Source: Anaeromyces robustus
Lineage: Eukaryota > Neocallimastigomycota > Neocallimastigomycetes > Neocallimastigales > Neocallimastigaceae
Direction: 5' to 3'
Assembly: GCA_002104895.1 (NCBI GenBank)
Contig: MCFG01000181.1
Span: 75,001-131,232 of the forward strand
Length of the DNA: 56,232 nucleotides
The position numbers and the translations under genes were made by a program. Positions 1 through 14,516 of the stretch are shown here, one piece after another (position 1 is the first letter of the stretch; every line of letters begins with the position of its first letter). The notes beneath the pieces are model-generated. The model was not told the origin of the DNA and searched no databases. It saw only the letters and a list, made by a program, of their open reading frames with translations.

Positions 1-144
1 GGGTGGTAAATCTTAATAATTTTATTAATATTATTATGATGTTTGATGATAATTTTGAATATTAAAAAATATTAAAAAGTATTAAAAGTAAAAAAATGAA
101 GAAAAAAAAATTATATTTAAATTTAAATTTAAATTTAAATTAAA

Positions 145-1816
145 TTAAATAATGGTTTCATTTTTTATTCTACGATATTGATTTTTCATATAAAAAATAC
201 TATAAATTATCCCTACTATACCAAAAATAAAAATAAATAAAGTTCCTATTAATTGTGCTCCAATTTTATAAATTTGTGGAACATTCATCGATAATTGACG
301 ATAACATCCATTCATATAATATTTAAGTAAAGGTTCTAATAATATTCTTTGATCTTCTTTTAAATTTTTTTCTTGTTTAAATGTTTCATCTAAAATCATA
401 ACATTTCTTTCATGAATATCATATTCTCCCCATTGATTTTGGGAAGTAGAAGGATTACCTTGTCTTGCAAAATTTATCCACATATCTTGAACTTCATTGG
501 CTAATTTTTGATTGGTTCGATTCCCTGTATAAGTAGTAATAGAAAGATTATTAAAAATGGAAGATAATTCTATCCCATGACATGCTCCTAAAATTTCATC
601 TTCTCCAGAATAATTCCATTGATAAACAAAAGCATGACCTCCATGTTTTGAATGAAATTCGGCTTGTTTTATCATAGGTAATCGAAATATAATTTCATTA
701 TAAAATTCTGTAATTTTCCAAATTTTTTTATCATTCATTGAATTTATAAATAGTTTGACTCTTTCTTGATCTTCTTTATTTTTATTTAATTTTTTTAAAT
801 CATTTTCATATAAAATGGGAAAAGCATGTTCATAAGTAAATTGACCTTTAAAAAATTTAACTTCATATTCCATTTCTTTTATCCAATATCTTACTTCATC
901 TTTATTACTACCTACTAATAAATCAATACCTTGAGTAACTTGACCCGTTTCATACGTTTCATATAAATCTTCAGGTAATAATATCCCATCTCTTTCTGGG
1001 AAATTATTATATTCACTAATTTCTTTATTAATTTCTATTAATTCCTTTTCCGTTAAAGATAAAAGACCTTTCATATCCGATTTATTGGTTTTTTCTAATA
1101 AAAGTTCTGTTAATTTTTGACATTCTTTTTTAGAATAAGTTAAATTTATGGAACCACTTTGACCTATCATTCTTTTAAATAATCCTTCCCTTTTTAATGA
1201 TTTTGTAATAATGGGTAATAAAGAAACAATACCTCCACCAGCACTTTCACCCATAATGGTAATAGTAGTAGGATCACCACCAAAATTAGATATATTTTTT
1301 TGAATCCATTCTAAGGCACATATACAATCTAATAATCCTAAATTTCCACTAGTTTTATAATCTTCTCCTCCCGGTACAGAAGTAAAATCAATAAATCCTA
1401 ATAATCCTTCACGATATTCCACGGTAATTAATATAACATCATGATATTTTTTAATTAAATTATTTCCATCATATAATGGATCACTGGTACCACCCCATCC
1501 ATAGGATCCACCATGGAAAAATACTATCACTGTTTTATTATTATTATTATTATTATTATTAACAATACTATCATTTCTTTTATTAATATTATTATTATTA
1601 TCATTATTATTATCATGATTATTACCATTATTATTATTATTATTATTATTGTTATCATTATTATTATCATTATTATTATCATGATTATTATCATGATTAT
1701 TATCATTATTATTACCATTATTATTATTACCATTATTATTATTATCATGATTATTATCATTATTATTATTATTACCATTATTATTATTATCATCATTATT
1801 ATCATGATTATTATCA

Positions 1817-1874
<58 letters not shown>

Positions 1875-2325
1875 CAGAGTTAACCCAAATATTTAAAGTT
1901 AAACAATTTTCACTTTGAGGATAATAAGAACCTAATTCACTTGGAAATTCTGTTTGAATAGGTGATTTACCAAAATAATAAGCTTCAAAAGTTTTATTAC
2001 TTTCTTCTGCTAATATAGGTTCTTTCCACCTTAACTCACCTATAGGTGGTTTAGCATAAGGTATACCTTTATAAGATATGACATTATCTTTGGATTTTTT
2101 TCCAATAAAAATTCCATTATGACATTTAATTGCTAAATTATTATTGTTTTTATTATTATTATTATTATTATTTTCATTTGAAATGGTTACTTCATTTATT
2201 TCTTTATTTTCTCCAAATAATTTTTGAACTGTTTCCTTATTTTTATTTACATCAATTGAACATTGAATTAGTATAATAAATTCCAATAAAATTATTAATA
2301 AGAATATGAATTTCCTTTCATTCAT
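145..2325 (-). CDS. Carboxylesterase type B family protein, membrane-anchored, with long Asn insertion
   Basis: A 726-residue alpha/beta-hydrolase of the cholinesterase/carboxylesterase type B family, expected to hydrolyse carboxylic esters at the cell surface or in the secretory pathway. Residues 1-22 are a hydrophobic signal peptide. The family start block GIPYAKPPIG lies near residue 87, SENCLTLNIWV near 137, and the oxyanion-hole motif FFHGGS near 272. The nucleophile elbow GESAGG carries Ser361. Glu477 (SNKDE) and His583 (CHGIEL) complete a plausible triad. Residues about 150-265 are an Asn-rich tract with scattered Asp, His and Gly, inserted between CLTLNIWV and the HGGS motif. Near the C-terminus, about residues 688-711, is one hydrophobic segment followed by a short basic tail, so a type I membrane protein is likely. 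No intron is visible. Family and triad are clear; the substrate cannot be inferred. Confidence 0.93.
1535..1874. repeat. (ATT)n trinucleotide tract coding the Asn-rich insertion
   Basis: About 340 bp of imperfect (ATT)n, with ATC, ACC and ATG variants, inside the esterase gene. On the coding strand it reads AAT/AAC/GAT/CAT/GGT, giving Asn with Asp, His and Gly. The other strands are open only because of the low complexity. Confidence 0.9.
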
Positions 2326-4244
<1,919 letters not shown>

Positions 4245-6419
4245 TTAGGTTGGTTTTTTGATAATCCTATAATAATATCCTTTTAAATTAACTAATTCTT
4301 TATGATTACCGACTTCTACGATTTTACTACCATCCATCACAATTATCTTATCGACATCCTTAATAGATTCTAAATCTTCCGTTGCAATAATAGTAGTACA
4401 ATCTTTAGACAAATTTTTTAATACTTTTTTTACTTTCATTTTACATTCTTCATTTTTTAAACCTTTAAGAGGCTCATTTAAAAGTAATATTTTTGGTTGA
4501 TGAATAATGGCACGTGCAATAGCAATTTTTTTCTTTCTTTCAATATCTACTTCTGATTCTGGTTTAGGTTTAGGTCCAAAAATTAAATCAATGGTAGATT
4601 GATTTTGATTTCTTTTTGGAAATACATCTTGTATGTTGGTTAAATATTTAGAAGGTAAAGATACAATATAATCATGAATATCTGCTTTTTTAGCAGCTTC
4701 TTTCATTTCTTCTTCTGTGACACTTTCATTCTTTTTACTACCATATTTAATATTTTCCTTTATGCTCATACTTAAAAGTTCAGCATCCTTACCAATATAA
4801 CAAATTTGTTCACGTAACCATTTCAAATTATAATCGGTGACAGGATGATCATCAATAAGTACTTCACCTCTATCTACATCATACCAACGGGGTATTAACC
4901 CTAATAACATTCTTTTAACAGTTTCTCTATTACTACCAACAATAGCTACTGTTTTTCCTTCTGGTATTTCAATAGGTTTCTTTCCAGAAGAAACATAATA
5001 ATTAGAATCATCATTTGGTTCTACTTTTAAATAAATATCATTAAATGTAATTTTACCTCTTAATGAAACATCTTTAATATTATTACCTTTTTTTGAATCA
5101 TTAATATCATTATCATCATCATCATCATCATTATCTTTATCTTTATTATTATTATCAACTCTAATTTTTGGTTTTCTATTAATAATTTCCATTATATTGT
5201 TAATATTATTTTTTTCTCTCATACTAACATTGATAGTTAAAATTATTTCTTTTCTAACATAACTGCAGGTAAAAGCAACAATTAATACTATTTTAATCAT
5301 ATTTAAAAAATCAATTTGATCTTTACTGTAGAATAAATAACCAATGTATAAGCAAATAGCAAAATTACCCACTTGTAAAAGTTTATTTAAACAATATTTT
5401 AAGGTAACTATAATATGTTTGATATCTATTTTTTTTTGATGCTTTTTTAATTCTTCATTAAATAAATAAACAAATCGATGATCTAAAATTAATAATTTAG
5501 TTAATATCATATGATTTATAATCATTTTTTTATTGAAATATTTATTCATAATTTTCTTACAATCTTTATATTGAATATTTACTTGTATTACATAAAATAT
5601 TTGTAATAAAAGAGATAATAGTGTTATAATTATGGTATATATAAATAAATAGGTTGCCATAGATTTATGATGCATAAATGCATATGTAAAACATAATAGT
5701 AAGCTTATTAGGATTCCCACTAAATTATATTTGATTCCATATATTTTTTCATTTAAGAAAAGTTGTTTCATTAAAGATAAATCTTTTAAACTTTCTATTT
5801 CAAAATTATCATTCAAATTATTTTTAGTGTAATCGTCATCGTTACTTATGCTCTCAAATACTGTTTTCTTTGGAGATACTCTTTTTTTATCAAAATAAGA
5901 CATATCTTGATATATCATGGATTTAAACATATCTCGACGTATACGATAATTTAATTTTTCTCCGATATAAAATGTATTAACTAAATCTATTCCTATAAAT
6001 ATAAAGGTTATTAAACCAATTAATAAAAACATTTTTCCCCAATATTGACTATCTTTTAATAATTCTTTTCCAATAATTTCAGTAGAAGTATAAATACCAT
6101 ATCCGAATAAAATTCCAATATATGGTTGAATTATACCTATTCCTATAAAAGTGAAAAAAATTATAATTTTTGGGAACAATAAACCTCTTTTATATTTACG
6201 AAAATCATTGGAATTCTTTTTACTCTTTTCACTTTTATTTAATTCTTTTTTATTATTATTATTATTATTTAATAAATTTCTTTCTGAAGAAATATTAATA
6301 TTAAAAGAATTATTCATATTTATCAATTCCTTTTTATCACTACTACTTAATGATGATATAGTTGTAGTATCAAAAAATTCTTTTTTTTCATTATTATTAT
6401 TATCATTTGTCAATGATGG

Positions 6420-6453
<34 letters not shown>

Positions 6454-6806
6454 AAATTATTTTCGAAAATTCGAATTTTATTAATATTTTTATAATAACT
6501 TTCTTTTTTAGCCATTAATTCTTTATGTGTACCTGATTCAATAATTTTATAATCTTCCATAACATAAATACAATCTGAAATTTTTACTATATCATTCATT
6601 GTTTGATAACTAGATGTTAAAATTATTGTTTTTTCAACATTGTCTTTTAATAATTGTTCAATTATTTTTTGTGATTTATCATCTAAATAATTGATCATAT
6701 CACAATCTATAAATAATATTTTTGGATTATGAATTAATGCACGAGCAAAACAAATACGTTGTTTTTCACTAATACTTAAATTTATTTCGTTATTATCATC
6801 ATCATT

Positions 6807-6838
<32 letters not shown>

Positions 6839-8602
6839 TTACATGTAATACAGTCTGATATCCTTTTGGTAATTGAGAAATAAATTCATGAGCATTAACT
6901 AATTTTGCTACATCTTCTATTTGTTGTTGAGTAGCATTAGGATTTGTTATACTAATATTTTCAGCAATAGTACCATTAAATAAAACAATTGTTTCTGGAA
7001 CAACACCAATTTGGGAACTTAAATCATGAATATTATATTCTTTTATATCTTGACCATCTATTTTACATTTTATTTTATCATCTTGTTCCAAAATACAACT
7101 ATAAATATGACAATAAGATGTATTATAATCACCAATAAATGCCACGACTTTTCCTGGTTGAAGATGACAATCTAATATATCAATATCACCATGAATTTGT
7201 CTCTTTTGTTTTTCATCCTGTTTTTCATCATTCTTAACATTAATATAATGATTTTTATTAAAATCTTTATCTTCATGAGTATAATAATTAAATTCACGAA
7301 TTACTTTTTTGATGTTCTTATCCAAACCACTGAAAATATTAATATCAATATTCAAAAGATAAAGAGTAATAGCAACTATATCACCCCCTTTCAATATTCC
7401 ATCATTAATATATTTACCTCCTTTAATGTAAATTAACCAATAAAGAATATTACTACTAAAACAAGTCAAGCTTAGAGACATACCAAGTATAAAAACTCTT
7501 CTTTTTAACTTGTAACTATATTGTTTTAATTTATCATTGAAAATGTTAATTTGTTTTTCTTCTTTACCAAAAATACTAATAGATTTAATATTTTCTAAGG
7601 ATTCCTTGGCAACATTTTTAGCTTCCTCATATTTTAAAATACTTTTGGAATAATATTTTGCTCCAGGAATCATTAAAATATAGAATAATTTTTGAATTAA
7701 ATAATTGATGAAAAATAAAATTAAACTTATTTTCCAATTAATATAAAGGCACATTACAACAGATAATATTAAAAAAGTATAATTTAAACATAGATTTGTA
7801 ATTTGTGAACCAATATTTTCAATAATATTTAATCTATTTTTAGCATAATCTATATGTCCACCTATAATAGAATGATTAATAAATTTTCCATCATTAAAAT
7901 TCTTTTTGTATGCTAAAGAAATGAGTTTCAGAAAATATTGTGAAAATACATGATTAATTAAAAATTCGGAAATGAAAGATAAAATAAACAAAATAATTGT
8001 AATAATTATAAATAATTTAACATATTGATATAATTCTTGAGTGACAGTATCCTTCGTTTTAAATTCTAAACTACTTATACCATTACTAAAAGTATACTGA
8101 GAACTGTTAAAACTATTTAAAATATTATTTATATCAATATTTGGATATTTTTCCTCGAAATTAACAAAACTATTATTATTATTATTATTATTTTGATTAA
8201 TAACATATGTTTCTATTAAATCATTTAATATTTTATCATCATTGATTTTTGTTATATCTTTCAAAGAATGATATTTTACTAATGTAATTAAAGAATTAAT
8301 AAAACATCGTAATATATAAATTCTATATATTATTATTATATTTTATATAAATCAATAATTAAATATATATATATATATATATTAGTATTAGTATTGTTAT
8401 GGTTATGGTTATAATTATTTAAAATGAAAAAATATAAAAAAAAAAAAAAATAAATAAAACAAAATAAAAAAAATAAAAAAATAAACATAATTAAAACATA
8501 CAATCCAGTAATAGCAAAACCTTGATAGATAGAAAACAAAATTGAAATTGCTATTAATATTTTTTCTTTAATTGTATTTTTAAAAATAGATAAAATTGAC
8601 AT
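4245..8602 (-). CDS. ABCB-like full-length ABC transporter with degenerate nucleotide-binding sites (copy A)
   Basis: Two exons, 8602-8502 and 8322-4245, joined across a 179-nt intron (donor GTATGT, acceptor TATAG). The frames meet exactly and give 1,392 residues with the ABCB order TMD1-NBD1-TMD2-NBD2. Exon 1 codes the first membrane segment (YQGFAITG). NBD1 lacks a Walker A: the site reads GDYNTSYCH near residue 431. Its signature is LSISEKQR, its Walker B is ILFIDCD without the catalytic Glu (about 568), and the H-loop position reads LTSSY. A run of Asp replaces the segment before the signature. NBD2 reads GSNRETVKR for Walker A (about 1160), LLLNEP for Walker B (about 1312) and ATEDL at the H-loop. 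Fold-level landmarks survive (IAENIS, ARALIHNPKIL, ARAIIHQPKIL, IIVMDGSKIVEVGNH). ATP hydrolysis therefore looks unlikely, although the frame is fully open. Ser-, Asn- and Asp-rich linkers are present. The substrate is unknown. Confidence 0.88.
8323..8501 (-). other. Intron of ABC copy A
   Basis: The donor GTATGT lies at 8501 downward and the acceptor AG at 8324-8323. The reading frame continues from the GGA TT of exon 1 into A ATT TAT of exon 2. Copy B has the equivalent 157-nt intron at 16372-16528 with the same boundary sequences, which supports both. Confidence 0.85.
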
Positions 8603-9682
8603 TTTTATTATAATTTTTTTTTTTTGTTTTTTTGTTTGTGTTTTGTTTTATTTTTCGTTTTATTTTAAAATAATTTGTCTTTTTTATATTATCTTATTTT
8701 TATTTAATTTATATTTATTCATTCATTTATATATTGAATTAAAAAAAAAAAAATTTAATTTAGGGGTTGTTGCACTACAGTATAATTTAATTTATTAATT
8801 TTATTACTTTATGGGATAATTTTAGATATAGATTATTCTAAAATTAATTTTTAATTAATTTGTATAATACAAATCAATTAAATTCAATTGTGATTAAGAG
8901 TCATTTAAAAATTTGTGTGTCCATTATGAATTCGGTTTAAAATAAAATAATTTAATTGAATATACTGGTAACTTTATATTGTGTTGAAAAAAATTTTGGT
9001 TATTTAAGGGAATTTTATTTTATCTAATAGGAAAGATTTTTTTTATTTTTTTTTTTTTGTTACTCAAAATATTAAACTATTAAACAACTGACTCATAGTT
9101 GTTTGTTTTTCTATTTTCTATATTGACATAATATTTTTGTCCGACATAAAATTCTCTATCTTTAAAGAAATCGATGAGACTCTTAATTTATTAATAGTCA
9201 GCAATTCACAATATGATATGAGGCGCATAGTAAATTTTTCAATGAGGCACATAAAATAAATTAAAAAATGAAAAAATTTTTTAACACAAAGTATGAAAGC
9301 CACGTTATGAAATAAAATAATATATAATTTTATATAAATTAAAAAAAATAAAATAAAAAATATATATAAATAAATGAATAGAAAAGAAAGAAATAAATAA
9401 ATATTTCTTTTTTATAAATTACTTAATTACTAAAAAAAAAAAATTAAAAAAAATAAAAATAAAAATTCATTATAAAATTAAATATATTTATTTTATTTTT
9501 TTGAAAAATGATTAATAATAAATAAAATAATAGATAGTAAAAAATATAAAAAATTTTATATATGTATATATTTTATTAAAAAAAAAAAGATAATAAATAC
9601 TAAATAAAAAATCAATTAACTTTAGACACAATTAAATATTTTTATTAAATTTTTTTTTGATTTGAAAAATATTTAATATTAA
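8603..9682. other. 5' flank of ABC copy A, then unique sequence with no confident gene
   Basis: About 8603-8755 resembles the flank of copy B at about 16648-16915, so the putative promoter was duplicated with the gene. From about 8760 the two flanks diverge. The next 550 bp are less AT-rich than most intergenic DNA here. They include an 8-bp stem, 7-nt loop hairpin at 9082-9104. A plus-strand frame without a start codon (9092-9259) uses mixed codons and could be a gene scrap. The overlapping minus-strand frame at 9118-9303 is not supported by anything else. Confidence 0.4.
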
Positions 9683-10758
9683 ATGGAAGAAATTTTAAAA
9701 ACTAGAATTCGAGCCTTATTAAAAATGGTTATAATAAAAAATGATATTGTTGAATTATGGTTTAATTGTTTATTTGATTTAAATAAATATAAATTATATC
9801 AAATGAAGATGATCACTAAAATTATAAATTATAATTAATTGATTGTCAAAACTATTCTAAAAATATAAATATAATTCAATAATGATAATTAAAGAATTTT
9901 AATTCTCATTGAATTGAGTTAGTTTGAAAAATATCAATATATATTTATTAATAAATAGTAATATCATTATTTTAAATAAAAAAAGAATTTTAAATATTAT
10001 TAAACAAAAAATATTAAATAAAAAAAAATATTTAAAAAATATTCAAAAATATTCAATATTATTAAACAAAAAAATATTAAATAAAAAAAAATATTTAAAA
10101 AATATTCAAAAATATTCAATATTATTAAAATAATAATAAAAAGAATATTAAACATTATTAAAATATTAAATAAAAAATATTCAAAAATATTCAAAAATAT
10201 TCAAATATATTCAATATTATTAAAATATTAAAAAAAAAGAATATTAAATAAATTATTTTAAATTTAAAAAGAAAAAATGAATTATAGTGGTTTTATCACT
10301 GAACTTTTACTTTCTTTAAAAAAAATGATTAGCATGCATCAACTTTATTAGATAAAAATAAAAAAAAAATTGTTCAAGAAGAAAATTTAGGCGAAAATGG
10401 AAACCTCAATAATATAGAAAATTTTGTTAATAATTTAATTAATATTATCCTTCAAATTAATAAAAGTAAAAAAAGTTTGATATAATAGAAAAAGTATTGA
10501 AGCATAGGTATTATGACCACCGTTCATAATTACTTTAAAAATAATAAGTCAATGATTAAAACAGTGGAAGCAGAAAATTATAATGCTTTGAAACGGCTTC
10601 AATCAATGAAAATCAGTTCTGAACCAGCAAGATTATATTTTAAACCAACAGGGGATGATAATGATCTTAGTATTCTTAATTCTATATTAGATAAACATGA
10701 TAGAAAATTGAAAAAAAAAAAAAAAGAACAATGGAAATTTAAAATTAAAATAATTTGA
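9683..10758 (+). pseudogene. Decayed unidentified gene
   Basis: Three plus-strand pieces use ordinary codons in otherwise A/T-only DNA. The first is 9683-9838 (51 codons, starts MEEILKTRIRALLK). The second starts at 10277 (MNYSGFITELLLSLKK) and stops after 24 codons, with coding-like sequence continuing in another frame to about 10480 (contains VQEENLGENGN). The third is 10513-10758 (81 residues, starts MTTVHNYFKNNK, contains SSEPARLYFKP and a Lys-rich end). A/T-only tandem sequence with a unit of about 65 bp (around 9985-10130) separates the first two. I do not recognise the protein. The third piece might be a short intact gene. The setting between two ABC copies suggests one gene that has decayed or been split. 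Confidence 0.4.
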
Positions 10759-11949
10759 AGAATAAATTTATTATAATATTAATAAAATAAAATAAATAAA
10801 TAAATAAATATAAAAGATAAAAAATATATTAAATAATAAATAATAAAATATATATATAATATAATATAGTAAGAAATAATGAAAATAATAATAACAAATT
10901 ATACTAAACAATAAACAATAATAAAAATATCAAAAAATAAAAATAAAAATTAATTTCATTTAATATTAAATTTCCTTATTTAATATTTTCTATCCTTAAT
11001 AAAATTTTAATAACAAAAAAAATTTACTTTTAATTTATAAAATTACTTTCATATATAATATAAAAAAATATATATAAAATATATATATACAATATTTTAA
11101 TATTTTAGTATATTTTAAATTTTATTCAAATATAAAATTTAGTTTGTTTAAGAATTATGTATTTATCTTTAATAAAATATATCAAAATATTCAAATATTT
11201 TATATAAAAAAATAAAATAAATTTAATTAATAAAGAAAAACGAAAAATAATAATAAATAAATAAATAAGAATAATAATAATAATAGTTAATAATAATAGT
11301 TAATAATAATAATAATAATATTAATCATATTAATTGATAATAATAATAATAATAATAAAAATGAATAATAATGAATAATAATGAATAATTAATTAGATCT
11401 TCTATTAAAAAAATTATTTATTTTAATAAATTAAACACTAATTAAATATTAATTAAAGAATCTTCTGTGTCTTTTTTTTAATAAATATTATAATTAAAAT
11501 TAAATTTTAAAATTCAAAAAAAAAAAAAAAAAAAAAAAATTGTTTTTTAATAATTTATTATTTATCTTATTTAAAAAAATAAATAAATATTATTTATGTT
11601 ACTTTTAAAGAATTTTGATATTTCTTTCTAAAATTGTAAAAATATCTAAACAATATATAATAAATTGAACCCCTCCATTATTTATAAATATAAATTTATT
11701 TGCTTTTAATATTAAATTAAATATTCTTATTTTTACATACATAATATAATAAATAAGGACAATTCCACCATCTGAGTTTTGTTCAATTATAATCCAATCC
11801 AAATTTATTATTTATTTCATTATAAATATTTAAATAAATAAATAAATAAAAAGACTTATAATTATTATTATGATAATATTCAAGTTAATTTCTTTATTTA
11901 TTTTATTTTATTTTTATTTTTATTTTATATGTACTTGTAACTTATTCTA
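10759..11949. other. AT-rich intergenic region, no gene seen
   Basis: Almost entirely A and T with (AATA)n, (AAT)n and poly(A) tracts. A 65-codon minus-strand frame at 11605-11802 has some mixed codons but no recognisable motif and is not called. Confidence 0.6.
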
Positions 11950-12192
11950 CTTTACTATTTTATTTTATTTTTATTTTTATTTTTATTTTTATTTTTATTT
12001 TTATTTTTATTTTTATTTTTATTTTTATTTTTATTTTTATTTTTATTTTTATTTTTATTTTTATTTTTATTTTTATTTTTATTTTTATTTTTATTTTTAT
12101 TTTTATTTTTATTTTTATTTTTATTTTTTATTTTTATTTTTATTTTTATTTTTATTTTTATTTTTTATCTTTATTTTTATTTTTTATTTTTA

Positions 12193-12224
<32 letters not shown>

Positions 12225-12228
12225 ATTT

Positions 12229-12262
<34 letters not shown>
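11950..12262. repeat. (ATTTTT)n hexanucleotide microsatellite
   Basis: About 300 bp of ATTTTT repeats with occasional length slips, followed by ATT repeats up to the 3' end of ABC copy B. The long Phe/Tyr frame through it is an artefact of composition. Confidence 0.92.
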
Positions 12263-12264
<2 letters not shown>

Positions 12265-12326
12265 GTTATTATTATTATTATTTATTATTATTTATTATTA
12301 TTAAATTATTAGTAAAATTATTTTCC

Positions 12327-14482
12327 TTAGTTTTCTTTTTTGATAATCCTATAATAATATCTTTTTAAATTAACTAATTCTTCATGATTACCGACTTCTA
12401 CGATTTTACTACCATCCATCACAATTATCTTATCGACATCCTTAATAGATTTTAAATCTTCCGTTGCAATAATAGTAGTATAATCTTTAGACAAATTTTT
12501 TAATGCTTCTTTTACTCTCATTTTACATTCTTCATTTTTTAAACCTTTAAGAGGCTCATTTAAAAGTAATATTTTTGGTTGATGGATAATGGCACGTGCA
12601 ATAGCAATTTTTTTCTTTCTTTCAATATCTACTTCTGATTCTGGTTTAGGTTTAGATCCAAAAATTAAATCAGTGGTAGATTGATTTTGATTATTTTTTG
12701 GAAATATATCTTCTATGTTGGTTAAATATTTAGAAGATAAAGATACAATATAATCATGAATATCTGCTTTTTTAGCAGCTTCTTTCATTTCTTCTTCTGT
12801 GACACTTTCATTCTTTTTACTACCATATTTAATATTTTCTTCTATGCTCATACTTAAAAAAAGTTCAGCATCCTCTCCAATATAACAAATTTGTTCACGT
12901 AACCATTTCAAATTATAATCGGTGACAGGATGATCATCAATAAGTACTTCACCTCTATCTACATCATACCAACGGGGTATTAACCCTAATAACATTCTTT
13001 TAATATCTTCTCTTTTACTACCAACAATAGCTACTGTTTTTCCTTCTGGTATTTCAATAGGTTTCTTTCCAGAAGAAACATAACAATTAGAATCATCATT
13101 TGGTTCTACTTTTAAATAAATATCATTAAATGTAATTTTACCTCTTAATGAAACATCTTTAATATTATTACCTTTTTTTGAATCACTAATATCATCATCA
13201 TCATTATTATCTTTATTATTATTATTATTATCAACTCTAATTTTTGGTTTTCTATTAATAATTTCCATTATATTGTTAATATTATTTTTTTCATTCATTC
13301 TAAGATTGATATTTGTATTTATTTTTTTTTAACACAACTGCAGGTAAAGGCAACCATAAATACTATTTTAATCATATTTAAAAAATCAATTTGATCTTTA
13401 CTGTAGAATAAATAACCAATGTATAAACAAATACCATAATTACCCACGGTTAAAAGATTATTTAAACAATGTCTTAAGGTAACTATAATATGTTTGATAT
13501 CTATTTTTTTTTGATGCTTTTTTAATTCTTCATTAAATAAATAAACAAATCGATGATCTAAAATTAATGATTTAGTTAATATCATATGATTTAAAATCAT
13601 TTTTTTATTGAAATATTTATTCATAATTTTCTTACAATCTTTATATTGAATATTTACTTGTATTATGTAAAGCATTTGTAATAAAAGAGATAATAGTGTT
13701 ATAACTATGGTATATATTAATAAATATGTTGCCATAGATTTATGATGCATAAATGCATATGTAAAACATAATACTAAGCCTATTATGATTTCCATTATAT
13801 GATATTTGAATTCATATTTTTTTAATTGGAAGGAAAGTATTTCTATTAAAGATAAATCTTTAATACTTTCCACTTCAAAAATATCATTCGGATTATTTTC
13901 ATTGTATTCGTCATTATTACTTGTGCTATTAGATACTGATTTCTTTGGAGATACTCTATTTTTATCAAAATAAGACATATCTTGATATATCATGGATTTA
14001 AACATATCTCGACGTACACGATATTCTAATTTTTCTCCGATATAATATGTATTAACTGATTTTATTCCTCTAAATATATAGGTCATTAAACCAATTAATA
14101 AAAACATTTTTCCCCAATATTGACTATCTTTTAATAATTCTTTTCCAATAATTTCAGTAGAAGTATAAATACCACATCCGAATGGAATTCCAATATATGG
14201 CTGAATTATACCTGTTCCTAAACAAGCGAAAAAAAACATAATTTTTGGTAACAATAAACCTCTTTTATATTTACGAAAATCATTAGAATTCTTTTTACTC
14301 TTTTCACTTTTATTTAATTCTTTTTTATTATTATTATTTAATAAATTTCTTTCTGAAGAAATATCAAAAGAATTATTCATATTTATCAATTCCTTTTTAT
14401 CACTACTACTTAATGATGATATAGTTGTAGTATCAAAAAATTCTTTTTTTTCATTATTATTATTATCATTTGTCAATGATGG

Positions 14483-14516
<34 letters not shown>

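Noticed and set aside
1513-1896. Plus-strand poly-Ile open frame and its minus-strand counterpart in another frame
   Set aside because: Pure consequence of the (ATT)n tract inside the esterase gene; no start context or motif.
8323-8602. Treating the 88-codon frame at 8336-8602 as a separate small gene
   Set aside because: Its first 33 codons are exon 1 of the ABC transporter; the rest is intron read-through, as the same split occurs in copy B.
9118-9303. 61-codon minus-strand frame
   Set aside because: No motif, and the opposite strand looks equally coding-like; neither is supported.
9924-10194. Overlapping frames on both strands near 10 kb (Lys/Asn/Ile or Phe/Ile only)
   Set aside because: A/T-only tandem repeat with a unit of about 65 bp; residues are dictated by composition.
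11605-11802. 65-codon minus-strand frame with some mixed codons
   Set aside because: No recognisable domain, splice partners or conservation evidence in the window.
11870-12304. 144-codon Phe/Tyr-rich open frame
   Set aside because: Translation of the (ATTTTT)n hexanucleotide array.
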